Origin: Sinorhizobium terangae | GTDB taxonomy: Bacteria > Pseudomonadota > Alphaproteobacteria > Rhizobiales > Rhizobiaceae | Reading direction: 5' to 3' | Assembly: GCF_009601505.1 (NCBI RefSeq) | Contig: NZ_WITC01000084.1 | Location: 1-48,872 of the forward strand | Length of the DNA: 48,872 nucleotides | Shown here: one piece after another, positions 25,501-34,477 of the stretch | How positions within the stretch are numbered: position 1 is the first letter of the stretch | Layout of the letters: the number at the start of each line of letters is the position of its first letter | Made by a program: the position numbers and the translations under genes | The notes under the pieces: model-generated | The model's database searches: none | What the model saw: the letters and a program-made list of their open reading frames with translations, nothing else | What the model was told of the DNA's origin: nothing

Positions 25501-26622
25501 ATGGAAATTGTCGCATTCGATGTCGAGCCGGTGGTCCTGAAGAAGGACGATCCGGAATGGAAGTTCGCGCTTGGCGCCAAGCCAAACACGGAAGGTGTCA
25601 TCCTGCGCGTCGCGACGGCAGAGGCCGAGGGGTTCGGCTATGCCTCGGCCACGGCCCATATGGGCTCGATCAAGTCCACGCTCGTCGCGGAGCTCGGTCA
25701 CTTCCGTGCCTTGGTGCTCGGTAGTCGTGTTGACGAGATCGGCGCCATCATGCAGCTGCTCGACCGCAGGCTGCGTGGGGCTCCGCAGGCGAAGGCCGCC
25801 GTCGACTGTGCGCTCCACGATCTTCTGGCAAGGATTCTGAATGTCCCGCTCGCGACGCTCATCGGCGGCAAACGGCGCAGTGAGGTGCCGATCCTGCGCA
25901 TTCTCGCCATCAAGTCGCCGGACAAGATGGCAGTTCAGGCAAGACTCCTGGTCGACCAGGGATATCGTTACCTGAAGATCAAGGTGCACGGCGATGTCGA
26001 TGAGGATGTCGCGCGGGTCGCGGCCATCCGTGCCGAGGTTGGTCCGGACGTGCATTTGACGATCGATGCCAACCAGTCCTATTCGCCGAAGGATGCGGTA
26101 ACTGCGATCCTGAAGATGGCGGATCATGGCATCGAACTCGTCGAGCAGCCAGTGCCAGTCGAGGATCTCGAAGGCCTGTCACTTGTGACGAAGTTGGTCC
26201 CGATCGCCGTCGAGGCTGACGAAGCGGCGGGCTCCCTCGCAGAAGTCTATGACCTGGCAAAGCATCGGCGCGTCGATGCGATCAGCCTGAAAATCCCGAA
26301 GCTCGGCGGTATCCGCAATACGCTTGCGGCGGCTGCAATCTGCGAACAGGCGGGAATCCGCTACCGCATGGGCGCCGCGGTCGGCAGCCGTCTGCTCTCT
26401 TCCTTCGCCATTCACCTCGCCTGTGCACTTCCGGGAGCGCAATACGCTTGCGAGCTCGGCGAGTTCGAGCGGCTGCTCGGTGATCCCTTTGGTGGCTTGT
26501 CGGTTGAAGACGGGGTGCTCCGGCTACCGTCCGGCCCCGGAACCGGAGTGGAAAAGGTCGATGCCGGCACAAGCGATCGGGCGGCCGAGAATTACGAAGC
26601 TATCACGATGACGAAAGGATGA
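25501..26622 (+). CDS. Enolase-superfamily (mandelate racemase/muconate lactonizing) enzyme
   Basis: A 373-residue metal-dependent enzyme that abstracts the alpha-proton of a carboxylate. Catalytic features of the muconate-lactonizing subgroup are intact: KxK at Lys159/Lys161 (YLKIKVHGD), Mg2+ ligands Asp189 (IDANQSY), Glu215 (ELVEQPV) and Asp240 (EADEAA), and Lys264 in ISLKIPKLGG. The N-terminal capping domain covers about residues 1-125. The subgroup includes cycloisomerases, dipeptide epimerases, o-succinylbenzoate synthases and racemases, so the reaction here is open. Its stop overlaps the next start by 4 nt (ATGA), indicating tight coupling with the thiolase-like gene. Confidence 0.88.
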   Translation: MEIVAFDVEPVVLKKDDPEWKFALGAKPNTEGVILRVATAEAEGFGYASATAHMGSIKSTLVAELGHFRALVLGSRVDEIGAIMQLLDRRLRGAPQAKAAVDCALHDLLARILNVPLATLIGGKRRSEVPILRILAIKSPDKMAVQARLLVDQGYRYLKIKVHGDVDEDVARVAAIRAEVGPDVHLTIDANQSYSPKDAVTAILKMADHGIELVEQPVPVEDLEGLSLVTKLVPIAVEADEAAGSLAEVYDLAKHRRVDAISLKIPKLGGIRNTLAAAAICEQAGIRYRMGAAVGSRLLSSFAIHLACALPGAQYACELGEFERLLGDPFGGLSVEDGVLRLPSGPGTGVEKVDAGTSDRAAENYEAITMTKG

Positions 26623-27830
26623 CCGAGGTGGGAAAGCATGCATCTTCTGGAAAATACGCGATCGTTGGTCTCGGCGTCATTGCCGGGCCGCAACCCGACC
26701 GATCGGAACGAATGATCGCGGCAGAGGCGGCGAGGCTTGCGATCGCCGATGCTGGCCTGACAAGGGCCGATATCGGCGGCGCGATAGATCTGAGGCGTAC
26801 GGGCGGTGGCGGCGACCGCGCCAATTACTCGGACGCCTTCACGCGTGTTCTCGGCATCAAGAACAATTTCTACTTCACCTGTGGGCGCGGCGGGGCACTG
26901 GCCGGTCTCGGCATGGCCGCCGCCATGTCCTATCTCGATAGAGGCATTGCGGATTATGTCGTGCTGATGGGCGCGGTGACGGACTGGTCGCAATCGCAGG
27001 AGACCCGCAAAAAGGGGTTTCGCGGCATGGCGCATGCCGAAAAGCGCGGCTACTGGGGCAAGCCGCTCGGTGACTCTCGCGCTGTCAGCCACCATAGCTG
27101 GATGGCGGCTCGCCACATGGCCGTCTATGGCACGACCAGCGAGCAGCTCGGCGCCATTTCCGTCGCGGAGCGCCAATGGGCCTGCATGAATCCGGAAGCC
27201 AAGATGTACGGCCGGCCGATCACCATCGAAGATCACCAGAGTTCGCCGCTGGTCGCCGAGCCCTATCACCTGCTCGACATGAGCCAGGTATCGGATGGGG
27301 GGATCGCCTTCATCCTCACGACGGCGGACCGCGCCAAGGACTGCGCCAGGCCGCCGGTCTACGTGCTCGGCCAGGGGTTTGGCGAAGTCTCCGCCGATTT
27401 GTGGTGGGAGAAGAAGAACTTCACCCACATGGCCGTCGAGCCTGCCAAGAAGCAGGCTTTCAGCCAGGCCGATATCACGCTCGACGATGTCGATTGCGCC
27501 CAGCTCTATGACTGCTTCACGGCCGAAGTTCTGTTCCAGCTTGAGGACTACGGCTGGTGCAAGAAGGGCGAGGGCGGTGCCTTCGTCGCTGACGGCAACA
27601 TGGCGCCCGGCGGCTCAATTCCCGTCAATACCGGCGGTGGGCTGCTCTCCTGCTACCACCTCGGAGACCTCACCGGATTGGCCGAATCTGTCCGGCAGCT
27701 TCGCGGTGAAGCGGGCGAACGTCAGATCGAGGATTGCGACATCGTTCTCACCACCGGCCATGGCGGCGAACTCGTCTCGCCAGGCATGTGCTCCATCCAC
27801 ACCTGCACGTTGCTCGGGAGGCACGCATGA
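26619..27830 (+). CDS. Thiolase-superfamily protein, SCP-x/Ltp2-like
   Basis: A 403-residue protein of the nonspecific lipid-transfer (SCP-x) thiolase branch. A cysteine aligned with the thiolase nucleophile is present (Cys88, FTCGRGGA). The late histidine motif is not the usual GHP but SCYHLGD (Cys345-Tyr346-His347), and YDCFT supplies Tyr297. Two tyrosines at about these positions are, as I recall, the proposed catalytic residues of Ltp2-type retro-aldolases, which also act with a DUF35 partner like the gene immediately downstream. A retro-aldol or thiolytic cleavage of an acyl-CoA is therefore likely. It overlaps both neighbours by 4 nt. Confidence 0.85.
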   Translation: MTEVGKHASSGKYAIVGLGVIAGPQPDRSERMIAAEAARLAIADAGLTRADIGGAIDLRRTGGGGDRANYSDAFTRVLGIKNNFYFTCGRGGALAGLGMAAAMSYLDRGIADYVVLMGAVTDWSQSQETRKKGFRGMAHAEKRGYWGKPLGDSRAVSHHSWMAARHMAVYGTTSEQLGAISVAERQWACMNPEAKMYGRPITIEDHQSSPLVAEPYHLLDMSQVSDGGIAFILTTADRAKDCARPPVYVLGQGFGEVSADLWWEKKNFTHMAVEPAKKQAFSQADITLDDVDCAQLYDCFTAEVLFQLEDYGWCKKGEGGAFVADGNMAPGGSIPVNTGGGLLSCYHLGDLTGLAESVRQLRGEAGERQIEDCDIVLTTGHGGELVSPGMCSIHTCTLLGRHA

Positions 27831-28288
27831 ACGTCAATCCGCAATCCTATACCGTCGATCTCGACTGGAAGAAGCCCTATCCCAGCATCGACCACGACAA
27901 TGAAGCCTTCTGGGACGGGCTCAAGGAGCACAAGCTTCTCGTCTGGAAATGCCAGCAATGCGGCGCGGTCTACTGGCCGAAGGCCTATTGCCAGAACCAC
28001 GAAAACGAGCCGTTCGCCGCCAACTGCGAATGGACGGAGGCGTCCGGCCGCGGCAAGATCTTCGCCTTCAACATCCATCATTGGGCCTTTCATCCCGGCT
28101 TCAAGGAAGAGGTGCCCTACGTCTACGCGCTGATCGAGCTCGAAGAAGGGCCGTTGATCAGCTCTCAGCTCGTCGGCGATGACCTGCCGACCGACATCCA
28201 CAAGATCGGGCAGACGGTCGAAATCGTCTATGAGGACCATCCCGCCCAGGGCTTCACGCTTCCCAAGTTCCGTGTCGTGAGGGGATGA
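27827..28288 (+). CDS. DUF35 OB-fold protein with zinc ribbon, thiolase partner
   Basis: A 153-residue protein. The N-terminal helix (NEAFWDGLKEHKLLVWKC) precedes a rubredoxin-like zinc ribbon with Cys42, Cys45 (CQQC) and Cys55; the fourth ligand is probably His58 (CQNH) instead of cysteine. A beta-barrel OB-fold fills the C-terminal half, with GRGKIFAFNIHHWAFHPG and VEIVYED. Such proteins bind thiolase- or Ltp2-type partners and help hold acyl-CoA. The start ATGA overlaps the thiolase stop, and its own stop overlaps the next start, so equal production with the thiolase-like protein is expected. Confidence 0.88.
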   Translation: MNVNPQSYTVDLDWKKPYPSIDHDNEAFWDGLKEHKLLVWKCQQCGAVYWPKAYCQNHENEPFAANCEWTEASGRGKIFAFNIHHWAFHPGFKEEVPYVYALIELEEGPLISSQLVGDDLPTDIHKIGQTVEIVYEDHPAQGFTLPKFRVVRG

Positions 28289-30465
28289 GGAAACACATGA
28301 CTGGCCAGATACATTCCCTTCCTGCCCGGAGCCTGCTTGCGCCTCGTTCCGTTGCCTTTGTCGGGGTGTCCGCCAAGGGCGGCGCCGGCAACAAGATGCT
28401 GAATTCGGCGCTGCGTTCCGGGTTCGAAGGCAAGATCTGGCCGGTCAACGCCAATGCCGCGGAGATCGCCGGCGTCTCCTGCGTCCCCAGCCTCAGCGCC
28501 CTTCCTGCGGTGCCGGACTGCATCGTCATATCGGTCCCGGCAGAGGGCGTGCTCGCCCTTGTCGAGGAGGCCGCAGCGATCGGCGTTCGCGCCGCTCTCG
28601 TCGTCTCCGAGGGCTTTGCCGACGCGGGTACGCCCGAGGGCCGGGAGCGACAGGAACGTCTTGCGGCGATCGCGAAGGTTTCCGGCATGGCGGTCGCCGG
28701 GCCCAATTGCATGGGTATCGCCACGCTCGCCCACCGGTTTGCTGCGACCATGGCCGACATTCCCGCAAAACTCGACGCCGGCGGCATTTCGCTTGTCTCT
28801 CAAAGCGGCGGTCTGCTCAACGCGGTGGCTGAACTCAGCGCCAATCGCGGCATCGGCATGAATTATCTGATCTCGATCGGCAACCAGGCGGTGCTGGACC
28901 TGGCGGACTATATCGACTTCCTTGCGGATGACCCAAAGACGAGCGTCATCGCCTGCATCATGGAGGGCGCAAAGGACGGACGGCGGTTCCGAGCCGCCGT
29001 CGAGCGGGCATCCAGGATCAAGCCGCTGGTCATCCTGAAGCTCGGTCAGAGCACCGCCGGCCAAGCCGCCACCTTCGCCCACACCGGGACGCTTGCCGGC
29101 AGACACGAGGCCTATGAGGCGCTATTCCGCGCAAACGGCGTCGCTGCCGTTTCAAGTCTCGACGAACTGGTGGAAACGGCAGCGTTGCTGGCGACGGCGC
29201 CCCTGCCTGCGGGCAATCGCGTCTGCCTGCTGACCGTCTCCGGCGGAGCCACATCGCTGATTGGCGACCTCGGCGAGCGAGCGGGCGTCTCCTTCGGACG
29301 TATCGACGAGGAGACCAGTCGCCGTGTCGGCGAGGCGCTCGGTGTTTCGCGCGACTTCGGCAATCCCCTTGATACGGTCGGCATGCCGCGCCTGCGTCAG
29401 GAGGGCGCGATTGAAGGCGTCGTCGGGGCGCTTCTCGATAGCGCTGAGATCGATGTCATCGGTCTCGTCCTCGGCATGCGCCTCGAAGGCGCCGAAAATC
29501 ACGACAAGCTCGTCGCGCGCATGGCCGAGATCGCCAGGACGGCGAGCAAGCCGTTGCTCGTGCTCTCCTTCATCTCGAACAGTCTGACGGCGCATTGGCG
29601 CGGCTATGCGATGGAGCATGGGCTGCCGCTTGTCGAGGATGTCGAGCTCGGACTGCGCGCGATCCGCCATCTGACCGACTACGGGGCATTTCGGCAAAAC
29701 ATGTCCGCGCGCCGCGAGCCACCGCAGGCGCGCCGCGCGTCTGGGGATGTCAGCGATGGCGTCGTGTTCAGCGAAGCGGAAAGCAAGCGCATCCTCGGAC
29801 GGGCGGGCCTTCCGGTCACGCGGGAGTATCTCGCAAAAACGCCGAAGGAAGCGAAGGCGCTGACGGAAAGGATCGGCGGCCGCGTCGCCCTGAAAATCCA
29901 ATCCCGCGATATCCCGCACAAGTCGGATGTCGGCGGCGTCTACCTTGGCGCGACCGTCGACGACGCCGAAACGATGTCGCAGAAGATTTTGACGAATGCC
30001 AAAACGGCCTGTCCAGAGGCTGCCATCGACGGTATCCTCGTGCAGGAAATGGTTGGTGAAGGCGCGGAATTCATTATCGGCATGACGTATGACGAGCAAT
30101 TCGGCCCGCTGGTTGTCGTGGGTGGCGGCGGCGTAATGGTCGAGGTGTTCAAGGATGCAAGTGTCGGTTTGGCTCCGCTGACACGTCAGCAGGCCACGGA
30201 GATGGTCGCCCGGCTGAAGATTTCCGTTCGCCTTGACGGTTTCCGCGGCGCTCCCCCACTCGATAGAGAAGCCCTGATTGATTGCCTCGTCGCGTTCTCG
30301 AATTTCGTGGCGTCGACCGATGGCCAGCTTGCGGCCATCGATCTCAATCCGGTCTTCGTTCGCACCCGCGGGAGGGGTGTGAAGATCGCCGACGCCCTCA
30401 TCATCACCACCAGTCTTTGGGAGGAAGACAATGAACAGACGGAGACGCATTACGCATTCAATTAG
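28285..30465 (+). CDS. Acyl-CoA synthetase (NDP-forming), fused subunits
   Basis: A 726-residue single-chain ADP-forming acyl-CoA synthetase. Order of domains: CoA-binding Rossmann fold (about residues 15-140, SVAFVGVSAKGGAGNKM), two succinyl-CoA-ligase-like flavodoxin folds to about residue 470, and a C-terminal ATP-grasp domain (about 500-720, VALKIQSRDIPHKSDVGGV). The phospho-transfer histidine is His266 in FAHTGTLAG, and a second histidine is His545 in the ATP-grasp part. It would activate a carboxylic acid to its CoA thioester, or work in reverse to make ATP. The start could be 28285 (ATGA overlap) or 28297. Its tail overlaps the binding-protein gene by 35 nt. Confidence 0.88.
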   Translation: MRKHMTGQIHSLPARSLLAPRSVAFVGVSAKGGAGNKMLNSALRSGFEGKIWPVNANAAEIAGVSCVPSLSALPAVPDCIVISVPAEGVLALVEEAAAIGVRAALVVSEGFADAGTPEGRERQERLAAIAKVSGMAVAGPNCMGIATLAHRFAATMADIPAKLDAGGISLVSQSGGLLNAVAELSANRGIGMNYLISIGNQAVLDLADYIDFLADDPKTSVIACIMEGAKDGRRFRAAVERASRIKPLVILKLGQSTAGQAATFAHTGTLAGRHEAYEALFRANGVAAVSSLDELVETAALLATAPLPAGNRVCLLTVSGGATSLIGDLGERAGVSFGRIDEETSRRVGEALGVSRDFGNPLDTVGMPRLRQEGAIEGVVGALLDSAEIDVIGLVLGMRLEGAENHDKLVARMAEIARTASKPLLVLSFISNSLTAHWRGYAMEHGLPLVEDVELGLRAIRHLTDYGAFRQNMSARREPPQARRASGDVSDGVVFSEAESKRILGRAGLPVTREYLAKTPKEAKALTERIGGRVALKIQSRDIPHKSDVGGVYLGATVDDAETMSQKILTNAKTACPEAAIDGILVQEMVGEGAEFIIGMTYDEQFGPLVVVGGGGVMVEVFKDASVGLAPLTRQQATEMVARLKISVRLDGFRGAPPLDREALIDCLVAFSNFVASTDGQLAAIDLNPVFVRTRGRGVKIADALIITTSLWEEDNEQTETHYAFN

Positions 30466-31525
30466 CATAGTTATGGCTTTCCCGCTTTTGGCGGGTCTCG
30501 GGACGCCGGTGTTTGCGCAGAGTCAGGAGGAGATCCTGCACTATACCGGTGCTGATCGAGAGAAGGTTCTCGTGGAAGGTGCCGCCAAGGAAGGCGAGCT
30601 CGTGGTCTATTCGGCGATGATCGCCGATCAGGCCCTGCAGCCGCTCACCGAGGCCTTTATGAAGAAATATCCGTCGGTGTCCGTGACCTTCTGGCGCGGT
30701 GACTCCGAGGACATCGCGCAGCGCGTGCTTGCCGAAGAGCGCGCCAACAATGTCGTCGTTGATGTCGTCGAAGGCACCAGCGTCAGCGAGAACCTGATCA
30801 AGGCTGGTGCGGTGCAGACCTTTGCCTCGCCGATGCTCGATCAGTATCCCGACTCCTACCGGGACCCTAACCACCTGTGGGCCGCGACACGGGTCAGCTA
30901 TTTTTGCATGGCCTATAACACCGACATGGTGAACGCGGCCGACGTTCCGAAGAGCTACGAGGACCTTCTCGACCCGAAATGGCAGGGCCAGATCGCCTGG
31001 CGCATCGGCAGCGAGAGCGGCACGCCGCTATTCATCACGAACCTTCGTTCAGCCTGGGGCGAGGAAAAGGCGGAAGAATATCTCAAGAAGCTTTCCGCAC
31101 AGAAAATCGTGAACTTCGGCGCCGGCAGCGCGCGCACGCTCGTCGATCGGGTGATCGCCGGCGAATATGCGATGGCGCTTAATGTTTTCTGTCACCATCC
31201 GCTGATCAGCGCGGAGGACGGCGCGCCCGTCGCCTCACAGCTCATGAACCCGGTCGCCTCGACGACGGCCACGCTGCTGATCCCGAAGAACATCCGTCAT
31301 CCTTACGGCGCGGCGCTCTTTACCGATTTCCTCCTTTCTGAAGACGGTCAGAAGATCTTGCTCGGCGCGGACTATTTCCCCGCCCATCCGAAGGTGTTGC
31401 CGTCGGAAATGCTTCAGAAGATCGTGCCGCATGAAGCCGGCTACGAGGAAAACCTCGTTCGACCGGAGGCACTCGTCAACAACGGCAAGAAGTCGGACGA
31501 ACTGTACCAGACGTACTTCAGATAA
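30431..31525 (+). CDS. ABC importer periplasmic binding protein (family 1, iron-type fold)
   Basis: A 364-residue periplasmic solute-binding protein. A signal peptide MNRRRRITHSISIVMAFPLLAGLGTPVFAQ is clear. The mature part follows the FbpA-like plan (GELVVYSAMIADQALQPLTEAFMKKYP, LLDPKWQGQIAWR, YAMALNVFCHHP, LLIPKNIRHPYGAALFTDFLLSEDGQ). The adjacent tyrosine pair that binds Fe3+ in FbpA is not evident, and the gene sits in a catabolic operon, so an organic ligand is more likely than iron. It is followed by a hairpin, which commonly raises binding-protein levels over permease levels. Confidence 0.87.
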   Translation: MNRRRRITHSISIVMAFPLLAGLGTPVFAQSQEEILHYTGADREKVLVEGAAKEGELVVYSAMIADQALQPLTEAFMKKYPSVSVTFWRGDSEDIAQRVLAEERANNVVVDVVEGTSVSENLIKAGAVQTFASPMLDQYPDSYRDPNHLWAATRVSYFCMAYNTDMVNAADVPKSYEDLLDPKWQGQIAWRIGSESGTPLFITNLRSAWGEEKAEEYLKKLSAQKIVNFGAGSARTLVDRVIAGEYAMALNVFCHHPLISAEDGAPVASQLMNPVASTTATLLIPKNIRHPYGAALFTDFLLSEDGQKILLGADYFPAHPKVLPSEMLQKIVPHEAGYEENLVRPEALVNNGKKSDELYQTYFR

Positions 31526-31532
31526 TTGGAGC

Positions 31533-31556
31533 GAGGCCGCCGATTGGGGCGGCCTC
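31533..31556 (+). terminator. Intra-operon attenuating hairpin after the binding-protein gene
   Basis: GAGGCCGCC (31533-31541) pairs with GGCGGCCTC (31548-31556) around a 6-base loop, 8 bp after the stop. There is no long U run, so it probably reduces read-through or protects the upstream mRNA rather than ending the operon. Confidence 0.6.
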
Positions 31557-31591
31557 TCTGACCGGCAATAGACGAGAAAGTTCAGAGCGAT

Positions 31592-33319
31592 ATGAAAACG
31601 CTTCAATTATCCGCCGTAACGGTGCCGACAGTCAGGAAGATCAATTTTTCGCCCGTCGTGCTCGTCCTGGCCGCCATCCTGCTGGTGCTCATCATCCCGC
31701 CGGCCGCCTATCTGGTCGCCTCGAGCCTCTACACGACGAATTTCGACGGTTCTTTCGATCAGTTCACCTTTGAGTTTTTTGCCGATCTCCTTCGCAATCC
31801 CTATTTCCTGCGAAGTCTCATGCACACGGCCGTCTACTCGCTTGGGTCCGCCTGCGTCGGGATCGTCCTTGGTACCGTGCTCGCCATCATCGTCGAACGG
31901 ACCAATACTCCGGGGCGCAAGTATGCCTTCCTCGGTGCCGTCATTTCGCTTGCGATCCCGCATGTTCTCTACACCGTTGCCTGGCTCATGATCCTTGGCA
32001 AATCGGGCCCGTTCAACCAAATGCTGAAGGCGATCTTCGGGGCGACGGCGCCGTCGTTCGACGTGTATTCGCTGCCCGGCATGATCCTGATCGAAGGCGT
32101 CGGATTCGTGCCGCTGACCTTCCTGATGATGTCGGCGGTCCTTCGTTCGACGGATGCCGCCTTCGAAGAAGCATCGATGATGAGCGGGGCAGGGCCGGTC
32201 ACGACATTCTGGAAGATAACCCTCAGGATGGGGATGCCCGGCGTGCTGGCGCTGCTGCTCTTAAGCTTCATCCGCGCTTTCGAATCCTTCGAGGTGCCGG
32301 CGATCGTCGGCCTCGCCGGCAATATCGAGGTCTTGAGCACGAGCATCTACCAGAGTTCGCGCGCGACGACGCCGCCGAATTTCGGCCAGGCCGGAGCCTA
32401 CTCCGTCTGTCTGCTCGCCTTCCTTGCCTGCCTTCTCTATTTCTACGGGCGGCTTTCCCGGCACGCCCACCGCTACCAGACGATAACCGGCAAGGGATAC
32501 CGTCCGCGGGTGATCGATCTCGGTCGTGGCCGCTATGCCAGCATGCTGGTGCTCATCGCCATCCTGCTCTTCGTCATCGGACTGCCGCTGGCGATCATAG
32601 TCTTCGTGTCCTTCAAACCCTTCTTCGGGAGTTTCAATGTCGCCAGCCTCTCGCGCTGGACGTTGAAGAATTATGCGACCGTGATCGGCCCAGGCTTTTT
32701 CCGCTCGACGCTCGTCAACACGCTGGTGCTCGGGACGGTCACGGCAAGCATTGTCGTGCCCTTCACGGCCCTTTGCGCCTGGCTTGCCGTTCGCCGCAAA
32801 CCTGCGGCATGGGTGCTTGATCAGCTCGCCACCGCGCCGCTGACGTTCCCATCGATCGTCATGGGCGTCGCTTTCCTGCAGGTCTTTGTCAACCTGCCGT
32901 TCCCGTTCTATGGAACGCTGACCTCGGTGATCGTCGCTTCGGCCGTCGCTTATCTGCCCTACGGCATGCGCTACGCCTATGCCGGAGTGCTGCAGATCCA
33001 CTCCGATCTCGAAGAGGCTTCGACAGCTTCGGGTGCGCCGCAGATGCAGACCTTCCTCAGGATCGTCCTGCCGCTGCTTTCGGCCTCGATGATCAGTTGC
33101 TGGCTGTTCGTCTTCCTGCTTGCGGTGCGGGCCATGTCACTGCCGCTTCTTCTCGTCGGACCCGGAAGCTCGCTCGTCGCCGTGAGCCTGTTCGATCTCT
33201 GGCAGAACGGGCAGGTGACCGAGCTCGCCGCCATGGGCACGGTCTGGGTTGCCCTCATGACATGCGTTAGCGGATGCTTCTATCTGGTGGCGCGCCGTTT
33301 CCGGATCCTCACCGCTTAG
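31592..33319 (+). CDS. ABC importer permease, two halves fused
   Basis: A 575-residue inner-membrane protein with about twelve hydrophobic segments, made of two six-helix permease domains in one chain as in FbpB-type importers. Each half carries an EAA loop that contacts the ATPase: EEASMMSGAGPVTTFWKITLRMGMPG (about residues 195-220) and EEASTASGAPQMQTFLRIVLPLL (about 473-495). The fusion explains why the operon has only one permease gene. It follows the binding-protein gene by 66 bp and precedes the ATPase by 22 bp. Substrate is inferred to be the pathway's organic acid. Confidence 0.88.
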   Translation: MKTLQLSAVTVPTVRKINFSPVVLVLAAILLVLIIPPAAYLVASSLYTTNFDGSFDQFTFEFFADLLRNPYFLRSLMHTAVYSLGSACVGIVLGTVLAIIVERTNTPGRKYAFLGAVISLAIPHVLYTVAWLMILGKSGPFNQMLKAIFGATAPSFDVYSLPGMILIEGVGFVPLTFLMMSAVLRSTDAAFEEASMMSGAGPVTTFWKITLRMGMPGVLALLLLSFIRAFESFEVPAIVGLAGNIEVLSTSIYQSSRATTPPNFGQAGAYSVCLLAFLACLLYFYGRLSRHAHRYQTITGKGYRPRVIDLGRGRYASMLVLIAILLFVIGLPLAIIVFVSFKPFFGSFNVASLSRWTLKNYATVIGPGFFRSTLVNTLVLGTVTASIVVPFTALCAWLAVRRKPAAWVLDQLATAPLTFPSIVMGVAFLQVFVNLPFPFYGTLTSVIVASAVAYLPYGMRYAYAGVLQIHSDLEEASTASGAPQMQTFLRIVLPLLSASMISCWLFVFLLAVRAMSLPLLLVGPGSSLVAVSLFDLWQNGQVTELAAMGTVWVALMTCVSGCFYLVARRFRILTA

Positions 33320-33341
33320 TTGCATCCCAGGGAGGTGGAAT

Positions 33342-34457
33342 ATGCTGAGAGTTGGTAATCTCGTAAAACAATACATCAACGAAGCGGGGGAGCGAAAAGG
33401 CGGGGTGTCCGGCGTCAGCTTCGACGTCAAGGAGGGCGAGCTGTTCACGCTTCTCGGCCCTTCCGGTTGCGGCAAGACGACGACGCTGCGGTCGATAGCG
33501 GGTCTCGAACATCCCGACAGCGGTCTGATCCAGCTTGACGGCCGCGACCTCTTCGACAGCCGTTCCGACATACAGTTGCCGATGTACGAGCGCGACATCG
33601 GCATGGTCTTTCAGTCCTATGCGATCTGGCCGCATATGAGCGTCTTCGAGAATGCAGCCTATCCCTTGCGCACCCGCCGCAACGGTCATCTTGCGCGCGA
33701 GGCGATCGAATCCCGCGTGATGCGCTCACTCGAAATGGTCGGACTGTCCGAATACCGCAACCGGTCGGCCACGAAGCTTTCAGGCGGGCAGCAGCAGCGC
33801 CTGGCGCTCGCCCGCGCCCTGGTGCGCGAGCCGAAGCTGCTCCTGCTCGACGAGCCGCTCAGCAACCTCGATGCGCTGCTTCGCGAGCAGATGCGTTCGG
33901 AAATCAAGCGCCTGCAGACCGAATGGGGGGTCACGACGATCTACGTGACGCATGACCAGAGCGAGGCAATGGCGCTCTCCGACCGGGTGGCGGTGCTCAA
34001 CAATGGCGTGATCGCGCAGATGGGAACGCCTATCGATATCTACGACAGGCCAAGATGCGAGTTCGTCGCAAACTTCATCGGCCGGACAAATCTTCTGCGC
34101 GGCAAGCTCGCAAGTCAGGTGAGGGCAGGTGACATCGCCGCCGTTCACACGTCGATCGGCGCGATCAGATGCATGTTTTCCTCAAGCATGACTGCCGGCC
34201 ATCAGATCTCCTTCGTCATCCGGCCGGAGAATATCGAGCTCCAGCCGCTCAACGGCAGTGCGAGTGAGGCGGCGCCGAACAGCGTCAGCGGCCTCGTCCA
34301 GGGCAAGGTCTTCCTGGGAGAGGTCGCGGAGTACACGATCGGCGTCGATGGAGATCAAAGTCTGATTGCTCGCACGCATCCCTCGATCGGCCTCAACCGT
34401 GGCGACCGCGTCCGCGCGTCTTTCCCCGAGAACAAGGTGATCGCGATCTGCGACTGA
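33342..34457 (+). CDS. ABC importer ATP-binding protein
   Basis: A 371-residue ATPase. Walker A is GPSGCGKTTTL, the Q-loop is VFQSYAIWPHM, the ABC signature is LSGGQQQRLALARAL, Walker B is LLLLDEPLSNLDA, and the H-loop histidine is in YVTHDQSEAMAL. The C-terminal 120 residues are a TOBE regulatory domain (VIRPENIELQPLNG). It completes the importer begun by the binding protein and the double permease. After its stop there is a palindromic repeat and no further gene of the operon. Confidence 0.92.
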   Translation: MLRVGNLVKQYINEAGERKGGVSGVSFDVKEGELFTLLGPSGCGKTTTLRSIAGLEHPDSGLIQLDGRDLFDSRSDIQLPMYERDIGMVFQSYAIWPHMSVFENAAYPLRTRRNGHLAREAIESRVMRSLEMVGLSEYRNRSATKLSGGQQQRLALARALVREPKLLLLDEPLSNLDALLREQMRSEIKRLQTEWGVTTIYVTHDQSEAMALSDRVAVLNNGVIAQMGTPIDIYDRPRCEFVANFIGRTNLLRGKLASQVRAGDIAAVHTSIGAIRCMFSSSMTAGHQISFVIRPENIELQPLNGSASEAAPNSVSGLVQGKVFLGEVAEYTIGVDGDQSLIARTHPSIGLNRGDRVRASFPENKVIAICD

Positions 34458-34477
34458 GTTGATACTCACCGTTCGCT

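Noticed and set aside
29152..30468. 438-codon minus-strand frame opposite the acyl-CoA synthetase
   Set aside because: Antisense to a well-supported coding region with conserved catalytic histidines; no independent start signal or motif.
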